Below are positions 49,177-60,117 of a stretch of 64,000 nt of DNA, one piece after another. The stretch comes from Prorocentrum cordatum. Taxonomy: Eukaryota > Sar > Dinophyceae > Prorocentrales > Prorocentraceae. The position numbers were made by a program, and so were the translations under genes. Location: positions 38,112-102,111 of the forward strand of contig CAUYUJ010001361.1 of the NCBI GenBank assembly GCA_963575745.1. The letters run 5' to 3'. Under the pieces are notes generated by a model. It searched no databases and was not told the DNA's origin. It saw only the letters and a list, made by a program, of their open reading frames with translations. The first letter of the stretch is position 1, and the number at the start of each line of letters is the position of its first letter.

Positions 49177-49661
49177 CACCCTGGGACCTCGGACCTTCTG
49201 TGACGGGGCTCGCGTGCTTGACCCACATTCTGGTGGCCATGTCTCGAGTCAAAGTGAGGCTGCCACTCCCAGGAGGTTGAACTCAGCATCGTCGTTCGTA
49301 CGTCCTTGGCCGGAAACCGATGTTATCCGACTTCATCCACACCCCAATCCGATTGCATCTTTTGAGATCAGGATTAACCCTGGCTAGATCTGGCCTAGTC
49401 TGGCCTAGTGGCACCCTCATCGGGCTTAGTCGCCCTTGGTCTTTCTTGCGACGATCTCCCAGGAGCTGCTTCTCCGTTGTGTGTGTGTGTGTGTGTTTGC
49501 GCGCGTGTTACTGCCTGCCCTTTCCCCTTTCCTCCCTTTGTTCTCTCGTCGCTGCCGCCTGGCTGGACTGCGGCTCCACTTCCACCTCCTGGGCATTGTC
49601 GACTGCTCCCCACCCTCGCTGCCCAAGCCCTGGTATTCTAGGCCTCCAAGATGCGGTTGGA
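49177..49661. other. no gene recognised; TG run
   Basis: TG microsatellite at 49479-49497. Otherwise no feature. Confidence 0.5.
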
Positions 49662-49834
49662 GTAGATGGGGTCGGAGCATCGCGCTGCATCGCCGACGTG
49701 CCGGCGATGTGGCTCGATGTAGAGCCCGATTTTCGCCACGCCGACGTCGCCGATGCATCGCCAGCGTCACCAGTGCATCGCCGATGCATCGGCGATGCAT
49801 CGGCGATGCGGCGCGATCCTCCGACCCCATCTAC
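49662..49834. mobile_element. MITE-like TIR element, GTAGATGG family, copy 2
   Basis: 173 bp with a perfect 16-bp terminal inverted repeat (GTAGATGGGGTCGGAG / CTCCGACCCCATCTAC). It extends with few mismatches over ~35 bp. GCATCGGCGATGCATCGGCG repeats near the right end add internal foldback potential. Confidence 0.85.
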
Positions 49835-50218
49835 GGTAGCTTCGCGTCGTGTCGACCGGCGGCGACCCCGCCGCGGACGTTCAAGGTTGAACGCCGCCAG
49901 TGGCCCAGAATCGGCCTACACCTTAGGCGATGCTTAAGAAAACTTAAGTTTTCGGCCAGAGTCTCGATTATTCTTAATGTTTCAATGTAAATCCTAAGAT
50001 TGTAATAGAGATGTTCGGTTTGTATTCCAGTTCTGAGACTATGAATTTCTAAACCCATGATTTCTTAAGCATTTCGCGTGGTGTACATGGAACCGTCGGG
50101 CGATGAAGAAGCTGCCGATCGTTCGAGGTTGAACGATCCACGCGGCGTCGGGAACCAGCGCCGGGGTTTTGACAGGACGCGAACCTGCCGCACTCGGGCC
50201 GCATCCAGGAGGCCCAGG
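49835..50218. other. palindrome-bearing dispersed repeat; no gene
   Basis: GATCGTTC-GAGGTT-GAACGATC (about 50117-50138) is a perfect foldback. Related GTTCAAGGTTGAACG lies at 49878-49893 with CGCCGCCAGTGGCCCAG after it. The pair recurs, diverged, at 59836-59935. Confidence 0.65.
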
Positions 50219-50325
50219 TTCAGGAGAGGAGAAAACACACAGGCACAATTATTCGTCAACTCCCAGGGAATATGCGAAAATGTGGGAAGTGGGGGGAAGA
50301 CAGAAGCCCAGAAAGCAGGGGAAAA
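50219..50325. repeat. dispersed AATATGGGAA repeat, copy 3 (truncated)
   Basis: Left ~105 bp of the family; its right end is replaced by a T run. Confidence 0.8.
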
Positions 50326-50412
50326 CATTTTTTTTTTTTTTTTTTTGTTTTTTTTTAATTTTGTTTTCCTTTTTTATGTATATATAATATATATTATATA
50401 ATATATATATAA
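50326..50412. repeat. T run and TA microsatellite
   Basis: T-rich 50328-50370 then ATATAT to 50412. Confidence 0.93.
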
Positions 50413-50779
50413 AATCTGTGGTGATTTATTTGGTGTTTGTGGCCCTTCCCCAGGTGTGCGCGTGCATGAAAACGCCGCTCCTCTTGCGGGCCCCTGCCCA
50501 CGTCGGAGGGGGCACGGCCCGCGCACGCGCCCGGGCTCCGGCCTCGGCCCGTGGGCCCTTCTCTCCGCCTCGACGCCGCCTCAGCTGCCGCCCCCGCCAC
50601 AATTAAAACGACGCGAGGATCGGGACAAAATCGGATCGGGATAACTCGAAATCTCTGAGGATCGGCGGGTTTGGAGGATGTACTGGGCGCCGCGGCCGCT
50701 CCAGAGCGTTCCGGAACGCTCTGAGAGCCCTCCGGAACGCTCTGGAGCGATTTATCCCGATCCTAGCCCTGTTTTACAA

Positions 50780-50815
<36 letters not shown>

Positions 50816-51054
50816 GCGATGCTCCCGTCCATGGCGTGCCTTGTCCTGTGCAAGATCTTCGGCACCGCCTGTACTCTGAGCCCTCCGGCCGCCTGAGGCC
50901 CTGCCCGCCCGCGCCCTGTCTCCCCAATTAGGGCTACTCGCGCCCCGTTTGGCCCTTGACCGGAATGGGCCCGCTCCCGACCCGCAGACCCAAAAATGTG
51001 TGTTTGCGCGCGTGCCTCGGCGGAGGCCAAGGCAAGAAGGAGAGAGTCCATATG
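50413..51054. other. no gene; palindromes near 50697-50746
   Basis: CAGAGCGTTCCGGAACGCTC (with TG) is a 22-bp perfect palindrome at 50702-50723. CCGGAACGCTCTGGAGCG repeats one half shortly after. A TG run lies at 50783-50811. Confidence 0.6.
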
Positions 51055-51217
51055 TCAGGAGGGGAAAAAACACAGACACAATTGATCGTCGATTCCCCAG
51101 AAACTATGCGAAAATATGGGAGGTGGGGGGGAAGACAAAAACCCCAAAAATATAGGAAGGTATGGGGAATCCTTTTATTTGTGTCTACTTATTTGTGTGT
51201 CCCTGGGCCCCTTCAAT
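51055..51217. repeat. dispersed AATATGGGAA repeat, copy 4
   Basis: Same block order as copy 1, ending TTTGTGTGTCCCTGGGCCCC. Confidence 0.85.
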
Positions 51218-51941
51218 ATGGGGTGCTCGGTCTCCGTGTGGACTTGCTCCGTCTGGACACGGCCTCTCCCGAGACGATGCTTTCCGCGTTGCAGTGGCCC
51301 CCGGAGCGTTCCGCTAACTCCGGTCTGGTCTCGTCGCTGTAGCGTTCTGGGCCAGAACTACTACTGTAAATGCGCACGCCCTTGCCGTTACGCCGAATGT
51401 TTCAAATTTGGTCGTCGGGCTTCCATCGCCCATTGGCTGTAGGGCTAGAAACTTCCACCGGCTTCAATCAACCTCCATGTGCTATCGCACTACGCTGACG
51501 GTGCGGCTTCCCTGGCCTGGCGCCCTGCTGTTCTCACGCCTTTCTATCCTGCGTGCGCCCGGCCTAGGGCTGCTCAGCGGTCGGCTCTCTGCCCGCTCCT
51601 CTCGGAGAGCACGGCACAGTTTGCTTTGCCGCACGGGGTGGTGATTTACTTGTCACGCGCCCCGTCCCCTAGAACCTCTAATTGCACTCCGTCGGCGCGC
51701 CTGCGTGGGTTGGGTGGAAAGGAGCTGCTTCCCGATGCAAGGTCGAGGAACAAACAATGACATAGACAATCTTTCGGAGTTCCGCGCGGATTTCTTCTGT
51801 CGGCGCTGGAACCCCCTTCCCTGGCGCGCGGAGCGCGCCAGGGGCGGCGCCAGAGGCACCGTCAGGGAGCTCCAGCGCCGATCAGAGGAACCCGCTCGGA
51901 CCTCCAAAATTTTGTTTTCCAAGTAGTGTTTGCACTTAGAC
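51218..51941. other. no gene recognised
   Basis: Moderate-GC sequence; a short GCGCGCGGAGCGCGC foldback lies near 51822-51840. Confidence 0.5.
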
Positions 51942-52090
51942 TGGGCCTGGGTGGCGGTCTGGTGGCTCCGTGCTCGCCGTCGCCGCCCCGTCGCCGCATC
52001 GTCGCCGCTCGTCGTCTGGGCCTGGGTGGCGGTCTGGCGGCTATGCGCTCGCCGTCGTCGCCTCGTCGCCGCCTCGTCGCAGCCCAAGAT
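51942..52090. repeat. 75-bp tandem duplication
   Basis: TGGGCCTGGGTGGCGGTCTG starts at 51942 and 52017, each followed by GCTCGCCGTCG and CGTCGCCGC words. Confidence 0.85.
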
Positions 52091-52490
52091 TGCACAACAT
52101 AGATTACATCACATCGATTGCACGGCGTACGTTGCACAAAATAAATAGAAGTTTCCCGTACTGCACCACGTAAGGTGCACCACATAGATTGCACAACAAA
52201 TTGGGCTCCTCTAAGCTTGCACAGCATGGACTGCACAATACATATATGGTCCAGGGTTTGGGCCCCCCCCCCCCTTCCAATGCTGATGCCATTGGGCCCC
52301 CCCCCCGCGCGATGGTCCCCCCCGCCCCCCCCTGTGGGCGTGGCGTGGTGCTGCGCTGCGGTTCCCCCCCCCCCCCTGTGGATGTGGTGTGGTGCTGTGG
52401 TGGTTCAGAGGTGGGCGTGGCGTGGTGTTGCACTGCGGTGCCCCCCTCCCCCCCCTGTGGATGTGGTGTGGTGCTGTGGTGGTTCAGAGG
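52091..52490. repeat. TGCAC-rich cryptic repeat and C-run tandem
   Basis: 52096-52245 is enriched in TTGCACAACA-like words. 52330-52490 holds imperfect tandem copies of GATGTGGTGTGGTGCTGTGG with long C runs. Confidence 0.7.
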
Positions 52491-52634
52491 TCGTCGTCGT
52501 CGTCGTCGTCGTCGTCGTCCTCGTCGTCCTCGTCGTCCTCGTCGTCCTCGTCGTCCTCGTCGTCCTCGTCGTCGTCGTCGTCGTCGTCGTCGTCATCGTC
52601 GTCGTCGTCATCGTCGTCATCGTCGTCGTCGTCA

Positions 52635-52672
<38 letters not shown>

Positions 52673-52738
52673 GTCGCCGCCGCCGCCGGCGTCGTCGCCG
52701 CCGCAGCCGTCGTTGTCGTCGTCGTGGTCGTCGTCGTG

Positions 52739-52790
<52 letters not shown>

Positions 52791-52793
52791 CAG

Positions 52794-52876
<83 letters not shown>

Positions 52877-52877
52877 T
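52491..52877. repeat. CGT trinucleotide array
   Basis: CGT with CTCGTC, CATCGT and CGCCGT variants; the last ~75 bp is pure CGT. Confidence 0.97.
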
Positions 52878-52965
52878 CCGGGACCATACCATCTGGGGGG
52901 GGGGGGCCCGAGGAATCCTGGGACCATACCATCTGGGGGGGGGGGGCCCGTGGGCCCTCGACCCT
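52878..52965. repeat. 40-bp tandem duplication
   Basis: GGACCATACCATCTGGGG starts at 52881 and 52921, each followed by a G run and CCCG. Confidence 0.9.
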
Positions 52966-52967
52966 GG

Positions 52968-53011
<44 letters not shown>

Positions 53012-53197
53012 GCACACCATATATATACACATATATGTTGCACGATGTATATTGCATCACATCAAATGCTCCATATTCATTGCTCAATGCAGATGGCTAG
53101 AAACACACTGTTTGGAATCCACGCTGGTTAGCACGTCTATGTCTTTGCTTATGCCTTGGCAAGAAAGAGAATACGGCTCCGTCGGTGGCGGAGGCAG
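52966..53197. other. TA microsatellite then AT-rich spacer
   Basis: TA run 52970-53007, then ATAC/ATGCA-rich sequence; no gene. Confidence 0.7.
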
Positions 53198-53545
53198 AAC
53201 ATGATGATGATTACGACGATGATGCTAATGATGACGATGCTGATGATGGTGGTGATGGTGGTGATGATGATGATGATGATGATGATAATGGTGATGATGC
53301 TGAGGGGGAGGAGGAGGAGGACGCGGACGAGGAGGATGAGGATAGGAGGAGGCGGATGAGGGAATTAGGGTGGTGGATGGTGGTTGTGGTGGTGGTTGTG
53401 ATGATGATGATAGGAGGAGGAGGAGGAGGAGGAGGAGGAGGGAGAAGGAAAAGGAGGAGGAGGAGGAGGAGGAGTAGGAGGAGGAGGAGGAGGAGGAGGA
53501 GGAGGAGGAGGAGGAGGAGGAGTAGGAGGAGGAGGAGGAGGACGA
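53198..53545. repeat. GAT and GGA trinucleotide arrays
   Basis: GATGAT to 53300, GTGGTG near 53380, GGA 53413-53545. Confidence 0.93.
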
Positions 53546-54059
53546 GGAGGCGAACGGGGTAAACCAAAACAGACCAAACAACTATGGCCCGCGGGAGAGT
53601 GGTGCAGGGAGTGGCGCCGGCGGGGCCTTCCGCCCCCCACCTCGCCGCGCGCGAAGGCCCTCGGCGCGGAGGGCGGCGGTCAGGCCGAGCCCCAGGCGGA
53701 CTGGCGGGCCTGGGTTGCCTTTCGCCCGCCCGCTCCCCGCAGCATCCCCGCCCTGCCCCCCTGCGTGCTTTCCCTCCCTCGTCCCTGATTCTTCCTCCTC
53801 CTCTCCTCCTCCCCCTCCTCCTCCTCCTCCTCCTCCTCCTCTTCCTCCTCTTTGAGCCTGCTCCTCAACGTTTAGACCTCTCTCGAGGCGCCTGGTGGCT
53901 AGGCGCCGATGGCGTGCAGCGGCCGCGCCCCCTGGCCCTCGGCGGCCGCTTTTCTCGGTCCTGCTCTTCTCTCCCTTCCCGCCATGGAGGCGATGCGCCG
54001 CGCCAGGTTATGCCGTTGCCTGGACGGGTTCCTGCTCCGACTCCCCATGTGAAGAGCGC
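53546..54059. other. GC-rich spacer with CTC run; no gene recognised
   Basis: CTC tract 53795-53852. The frame that is open here joins the ORF1-like segment at 54060, but its Pro/Arg/Leu content looks non-coding. Confidence 0.5.
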
Positions 54060-54384
54060 GGGCAGCAGAGTTCGCTCCGATAGCCCGCCGTCCCCAGGTA
54101 CAAACACGACTGACACCAACCTGATTGCCGCTTTCAAAGAGCTCATCCAGCCTGCACCGTGCAGTGTTGACTCTCTCGCTCAACATATGGATCGGGGTAT
54201 GACGGATATCAACAACCAGATTTCGGACATCCAGGGCCGCATGTTGCAAGCTGAGAATAATTGCCAACGTTTACATGCAGCTCATGCAGATCTCGCGACG
54301 CAGACGATGGACAATTACGCAAGTATTGTTGACGTTTCGCGTATCCCCACTAGCCCATCCAGAAGCGATGCCCATGAGACTTGA
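54060..54384 (+). pseudogene. LINE ORF1-like fragment (helical)
   Basis: The frame open up to TGA 54382-54384 has protein-like composition over its last ~105 residues: NLIAAFKELIQPA, DSLAQHMDRGMTDINNQ, ISDIQGRMLQAENNCQRLHA. These suit an amphipathic or coiled-coil helix as in LINE ORF1 proteins. It stops where TCTTGGAG-type repeat DNA begins. Function is inferred from architecture and from the endonuclease-like segment downstream; confidence is modest. Confidence 0.4.
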
Positions 54385-54890
54385 CGGGGGGAGAGGAAAA
54401 GACTTGCATAGTCAAACAGCGAGGGAGGCTCGGGAGGCTCCGCGGCCATCTCGAGCCGTCTTGGAGCGGTCTAGGTGCCGCTTGGGGCATCTTGGGAGCC
54501 ATCTTGAGCCAACTTGGGCTCTGGGCCATCTTGGAGGTTATCTTGGGCTCTGATGCCGCTCGGGGGCCTCTTGGGTGCCTTTCGGGGGCCTCTTGGAGCC
54601 CTCTTGGGGACTCTTTGGGGCGCGCTTGGAGTCCTCTTGGGGGGTTCTTGGGAGCCCTGGACTGGAACGCCTCTCGGGGCCATTGGGAGGCGGTCGGTCA
54701 AACGAGTGGGGGTCTTCGATTTCCCTCCCCCCCATCGGGGGCAACGGCCCTCGTGAGGGGTGTCGAAAATTGCCTTCCCAATGGCAGCAAAAGGACCGCC
54801 TTGACACCTCGCGACCCCTCAAATACCCAGGGAGGAGATGGGGAGGGTTCCCCTCCGCGAAGGGAGGAGGGGTTGTGGAAGATCAAAGAG
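54385..54890 (-). repeat. AAGACGGCCC-type repeat inserted in LINE remnant
   Basis: CGTCTTGGAG and CCTCTTGGGG modules, the reverse-strand form of the family at 37.8 kb, separate two protein-like segments. Confidence 0.65.
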
Positions 54891-56370
54891 ACCCTCCTTG
54901 GACCACCTGTCGCCCAAATGGCGGGTGGGATTTGCTCTATCCAGGAACAGGCTCTTTTGCAGTCCACTCAGGACCGGGAGACTGCTGAGCGTGAGTTGAA
55001 AGAGGAGGTGATGGGGGTCATTGAGAGGACGATGAAAGAGGAAACGGCGTTGATGGACACCCAGGTCGACGTCACTGCTACCCCTGTTGCTGACGAGGAC
55101 GGGTATCCGTTCTCTCGCCAGGTTCGTCGTCTCGTGGATCTAGGAGACGGGGGCGACCCGAGTCGGCTGGTGGTCCCGGGATTCCGTCGCCCCCTCTTGG
55201 AGGCCACCTTCGCCAGGCTGTCACGCCGATCGCGGCCAAGTGTGCTCTCGCCAGTGATGCCACGTGCATCCAGATTAAACGTTCAAACGCAGTAAAGTGT
55301 TTCTCGATTTCCCGAATACGTTGTTGGTTACCACTTCCCATGCGCAGTGTCTGGCTGAGTGCCCGTTCGCCTTCCCAAGTCCTGAGGGTGGCGGGGATCT
55401 CGAGCTCCGCGTCCGCCGTGACCCCCCCGCAGACGTCTCACAAATTCGCTTACTATCTCGGCAACATGGGGCAGGCTGTGGCACCTATCTTTGGCCGTGA
55501 GCGCGTGGGATCTTCGGGGCTCGGGAGAATGATGTACGTGACCAAAGGTGCCATCCCAGTTCCAGTTGTTTTAAGACGTCTACCTTCGACAATCGCCGAT
55601 CGGCTGCTAGCACGCCCATGGTGGTGGGCGCTGTAGACTTGGCTGAGGTTGATGGAGAAGCGCAGACGCCCGGCCTGCAGGTCCGTTTCTCGGGGGTCCG
55701 TCTTTTCCGGTGAATTCGACAGCTGCAGCGATGGGAGGGGGTTCGACAGGAGTAGTTCTGATTCTTCGGCACCTGTGAGCTCGACTGTGCGCCCGTCTCC
55801 TGGGGGCAGCTTAATTTGTAATTCAAGTGGCGCAGCGTCACGCATTTCCCCTCCTCTGGCTGGGGTGGCGGTGGAATCTACCGTCCGCCCGCACCGCTCA
55901 CACACTGTACTTGGAACACTCGTGCTCTCTTTGCGTCGATCTCATCCATGTTTCCCAGAGCAAGTTCACGGTTCAGCAAGCTCATAAGTTGATTGAACGG
56001 CAGCAGAGCATGTTTTCATGATGCTCATGGTTCCAGAGCCGACTTGGCTATATTAGCTGACGAGATGCGCGCGGGTATTTTGTGTAGCAGTCATACCGAT
56101 CGTAGGGCGGCTGGTGGGGCTGCCACCTCTCGCTGGCGCTCTAGTCGCTTTGTTCCCGCGAGTCGATCCCATCGAAATGGTTGAAGGGAGGGTTATATTG
56201 GCGGGTTGCTCGGGGCATGCTGGGAGTCTCACTATTGTGATTTTTCATATGCCCAACACGTGTGACCACATCATCGGCTATAAGCAGTATTGGAAGAACA
56301 TCTTGGATCAGTTGCCCCCCTGCAGCCCGCAGTGTGATTCTGGCGACTGGAATTGCGTTCCCGTGTAAGA
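54891..56370 (+). pseudogene. decayed LINE fragment: ORF1 remainder and endonuclease piece
   Basis: Protein-like stretches occur in changing frames: KEEVMGVIERTMKEETALMD (about 55005-55065), KFAYYLGNMGQAVAPIFG (about 55440-55495), and GRVILAGCSGHAGSLTIVIF with HMPN, ending SGDWNCVPV just before a stop (56190-56368). The last resembles the middle of an APE endonuclease, where GD(F/W)N follows a beta-strand and His. Several frameshifts and no RT downstream suggest an old, broken copy. It is not close in sequence to the LINE at 17.6-24.5 kb. Confidence 0.4.
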
Positions 56371-56414
56371 TGTGGGTTTCTTGGAACGGCGTGAGTTCGA
56401 TCCTTGCTGGTCCC

Positions 56415-56470
56415 CTGTCATGCTCCCCTGTCATGCTCCCCTGTCATGCTCCCCTGTCATGCTCCCCTGT
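56415..56470. repeat. 13-bp tandem repeat, four copies
   Basis: CTGTCATGCTCCC at 56415, 56428, 56441 and 56454. Confidence 0.95.
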
Positions 56471-57159
56471 CTCGCTTTTGTGTCCCCTGTCGTGCTCCCC
56501 TGCTGCTCGTGCTGTTCCCCGCTGGTGCTGTTAGTGTGCGCCCCCTCCTGCGTCTCCCTCTGCTGCTGCTCCGCGGTGCCGCTGCCGCTGCCTGCTGGGT
56601 GGCGTCGTCGGGTCGGGGTCTTCTGGCCTCTCGGTGCGAGCAGCGCGCGCGGCCGCCTCCCTTGCCCCGCCGCCGCCGCCACCCGCCCCGCGCCTCTTCT
56701 TGCCCTGTTGCGCCTCTGTGGAAGGGAGGAGGTCTCGCAGGTTCGAACCTCCTCGTGCCTGGGTCAGTGGATGAACCGGATCCCTCTGAGGGTCTCCCAC
56801 CCGAGGCGCAGGTGGGGATGGCGAGCGCCAGCGTCATCCCGAGTGGGGCACGGACTTTGTTGTCCTCCCCCTGTGTCGAGTGCGCCCCCCCCGCGACCAG
56901 TCGCGACCTCCCGTCGCTTCCGTTCGCGGGCAGTTTTGTCTCGATGCCCCCGCGCGCGAGGTACCGCGGTGTCCTGGTGTTGTGGATGGTGCTAGCGTGG
57001 CCGCTGACGTTCTTCAGCCAGTGCCCCCCTCTTCCTTCCTCTCCTGCTGCTGCTTTTCCTTCGCTTCTGCATCGTGGCCAGCCATGCCCGCTGTGCAGAG
57101 TCTCGCGCTCGTGGACCACGGACAAAGAGCAAAGAGGTGTGTGCGCTTGCGGTGGAAAA
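56471..57159. other. no gene recognised
   Basis: GC-rich. GGTTCGAACC at about 56739 resembles a tRNA T-loop but lacks the rest of a tRNA. Confidence 0.5.
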
Positions 57160-57234
57160 CTTCTCCTTCTCCTCCTCCTCCTCCTCCTTCTCCTCCTCCT
57201 CCTCCTCCTCCTCCTCCTCCTCCTCCTCTCGCAG
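57160..57234 (+). repeat. CTC microsatellite ending in CAG
   Basis: A ~65-nt CTC tract followed by CTCTCGCAG. It could serve as the pyrimidine tract and AG of a 3' splice site. Confidence 0.7.
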
Positions 57235-58040
57235 TGGATCGGCGACGTGCTGGCATCGTGGGCCGTGCTCGAGGGGCCCATCAGCATCTGCGGCGCGAGC
57301 CGCTCGCAGGCGTGGACGTGGGGCGCCCTCGATCGCCTGCCGCTCTACGCCGTGCGGTGGGGGGTGGCCCGGGGTGGCCCGTCGAGTGGCTCGTATGTTG
57401 CCATCGGCGTCAATCCGCTCGGGCTTGCCATGGAGGAGCGCTTCGCCGCGCTGCCGCCTGAGGAGGGCCGCGGGCGGTGCGCGGGCGATTGCTGCGCGGC
57501 CGCAAAAAAAAGGTCGGGGGGTGGTAAGGTCCTCGCGGACCCAATCACGGAGGCCGAGGAGTGCGCGGACTTGGTGCTCAAGACGAGAAGTGTCATCGCG
57601 ATCCTTCTGTGGCAAGCCTTCGACGACGCCGCGAGGGAGGAGGCCCGACGGGCGTTCGCAGAACGCTGCCAGGCTGGGGCCGCCCGCCGCCTCGCGGAGT
57701 TGGCCGTCTTCTTGGGGCTGCCGCCCCGCCCTGCTGCCACATCGGCATCCCAGTGGGCAGCGCCCCGGAAGCCGCGCGGTCGCGCCCGTGCGCTGAAGGC
57801 CACTGCCACGCATGGCGCTGCGCTGGCCTTGGCGTGCCGCGCGAGGGCGCTGTCCGTTGCGAGCTGCGTGCGCCAGCTGGTGCCCGAGCCGCTCCTGGAG
57901 GCCGAGAAGCCACGTCCGGGAGCGCCCTGCCCGGGCGCGCGCGGCACCTGCTCCGCGTGCGGGGCGGGCCGAAGGCCGAAGGCTCCCCTCCGTGCGCGCG
58001 GCGGCCCTGGCGTCGCGCATGCGGGCCGCGGAGGTGACGC
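57235..58040 (+). CDS. candidate exon, unknown protein
   Basis: Downstream of the CTC-CAG, one frame stays open and has protein-like text: WIGDVLASWAVLEGPISICG, then VLADPITEAEECADLVLKTR and SVIAILLWQAFDDAAREEAR with regular helix-like charge spacing, up to about 57760. Beyond that it becomes Arg/Ala/Pro-rich and may be non-coding. A GAG-GTGACG near 58030 followed by a CTC run might be a donor. No domain is recognised, and the GC content makes chance open frames common. Treat as a weak exon prediction. Confidence 0.28.
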
Positions 58041-58110
58041 TGTCCTGCTCCTCCTCCTCCTCCTCCTCCTCCTCCTCCTCCTCCTCCTCCTCCTCCTCGC
58101 TGGCGCACGC
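58041..58110. repeat. CTC microsatellite
   Basis: CTC run. Confidence 0.95.
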
Positions 58111-58914
58111 TGGAGCCGCGGCTGCGGGCGTGGGCCGCGCAGGCCACCTCCCGACGGCGCAGTGGCTGCGCGGCACGCCTCGCGCTGCCGTGGTGGCAGG
58201 CGCCTGCCTCCGTGGGCAGCCCCGCGGCAGCCGTGCGCGGCGAGTACGCGGGGGGCAGGCGTCACCAGTGCCCCCCACGCGCCCGCGGCGTGGGCCGCCT
58301 TGCTCGCCGAGGGCGAGGGCGAAACAAATACAGCCTTTCCTCTCCTCTTCCCCCCGCTCGTCTTCTCCCAGCCTGGACGGGCCCTGCCTCCTCCCAGTTT
58401 GGACAAGCACGTGGCCTGGGCCCCCTTTGGGAAGCTCCCGAGGTGGTCTGCCAGGGCGCGGCGCGGAGGGCTTCTCGGTCGACCCCCTCAAGGAGGCTTG
58501 CAGCCACGAAGACACGGGCGGGCGGGTGGGTTTGCGACGGGGAGGCTGCGTAATCCGCAGTGGGCCTGCGTGCCAGTCTGTGCAGGGGCCCAGGACTGCC
58601 AGTCACGCTGCAGCGATTGGTGCCCTGGCTTCAGTTCCGCACTCGCGCATGTGATCGATGTGCCTTCCGAAAGTGATCCCATGACCCGGCTTGGACTGCG
58701 CGCTTCGGAACCCTCGCGCTTGAGGCACGTTGTCATGGAGTTCCATGTCTACCGCCTGCTCCACTGCGAACGGAGCCGCCGTGGCCCAGAGCTTCAATTC
58801 TTCGACCCCCCGATCGACCCCGCGATCGACCCCCCGAAACCCTCTCGATCGCCGCGGGGGCGCTTCATTCCAGCCGAGCCGCCTCTCGGGCGGGAGGGGC
58901 AGGAGCGGCGGTAA
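58111..58914. other. no gene recognised
   Basis: GC-rich; a frame is open to 58914 but its content (Arg, Pro, Gly) gives no support. TCGACCCC(C/G)CGATCGACCCC repeats near 58800-58835. Confidence 0.45.
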
Positions 58915-60117
58915 AGCGCTAGAGTCTCCTGCAATCCGACGCTGCGCTTCCTCCTCCTCCTCCTCCTCCAGCTTCCTCCTCCTCCTTCCCTTCTCCCCCA
59001 TTCCCGTTTTGCCTCTCCTTTTTTTCCTTCCTCCTCGTCTTCTTCTTTAATTCCTCCTACTCCTCTTCCTCTCTCACACTAGGCAAACATCAGCGGCGGG
59101 ACTGCTGCGTTCCCGATTTCCTGGTCTGCCCTCTTCTTCCTCAAATCCTTTCAATCAGGGGGGTCTCTCCCGCGACGGGCCCCCTGGGCTTTTCAGAGAA
59201 ATCCCCAGGGCGTCCAGGCACGGCCAACAGCGAACAGCTGAGGGACCCAGTGCTTCCATACATTTCGCAGGGGCACTCCCTGGCTCAATTTCAAGGCCCC
59301 TCTCGGGGCCCTGTGTTCGGCACCGCCCCTAATGCGCCGTAGCCTTAGCCTTAGCCTCCTCCTCCTTCTGCTCCTCCTCTAGCCTATTCCTCCTCCTCCT
59401 CCTCCGCCTCTAGCCTCCCCCTTCACTGCAATTGATTCCCCCGCACATAGGTAGCGTTTGCTTTGCCAGCCTTGGTGGATAGCTCCCGTCAGGAGGAGCA
59501 GCGGATTTTTGCTTGCCCCTGGGCGGGCTCTCTTTCGTCCCTGTTTTGGCCGCCTGCGTCCCCAGTGTGCTCCTCTAGCGCTGTCTGGCCGGCGCAACGT
59601 TTCACCCACTTCCGTATGTGGCTGCTCGAGTTTGATCCCCTGTCCACGCGCCAGACTGCTTGCAACTTCCCGATCCAGTCTGACACGCTACCGGCTGCGC
59701 GGGGCCTTTGCCCCAAAGGCGCCGCCGTGCTGAGCGGAACGCAGCCGCTCGCTCGCACTTGAGCAATGGTCATGCAGAGTCGACCTACGGCAGGCCCGCG
59801 CCGTGCTGACTCGGCTGCGTCCCTGGCGCGGGCGCTCCAGGCCGAACGCCGCCGGTGGCCCAGCGTCGGCCGATTTCGAACGATGCACGCTCTCGTATCG
59901 GAAAGCCGCGATCGCTCAAGGCTGAACGAGTCCCGCGGTGTCAGAGACGGTAAGGCTTCCTGGTTGCGCACAGACCGCCCCCACCCTGGTTGCGTCTGCT
60001 GGCCCTACAGACTGCCTGGATAGTCCCCGCTGGCCTCAACCTCGCTTTCCAGCCCTCCCCCTCCTCACTGGCCATCGATTCCAGCCCATTGCTCCCTGGC
60101 CCCCCCCTCCCATCCAC
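58915..60117. other. no gene recognised; short CTC patches
   Basis: CTC patches at 58945-58990 and 59360-59405. 59836-59935 is a diverged copy of the palindrome-bearing repeat at 49870-50140. Confidence 0.5.

Noticed and set aside
54488-54512. CTTGAGCCAACTTGG as a reverse-strand DinoSL relic
   Set aside because: Matches only the first ~10 bases of the reverse-complement SL and lies in TCTTGGAGCC-type repeat DNA.
56735-56750. GGTTCGAACC as part of a tRNA gene
   Set aside because: It is a palindromic T-loop-like word only; no matching acceptor, D or anticodon arms were found. The GGGTTCGAAT words in the 89-bp satellite were rejected for the same reason.
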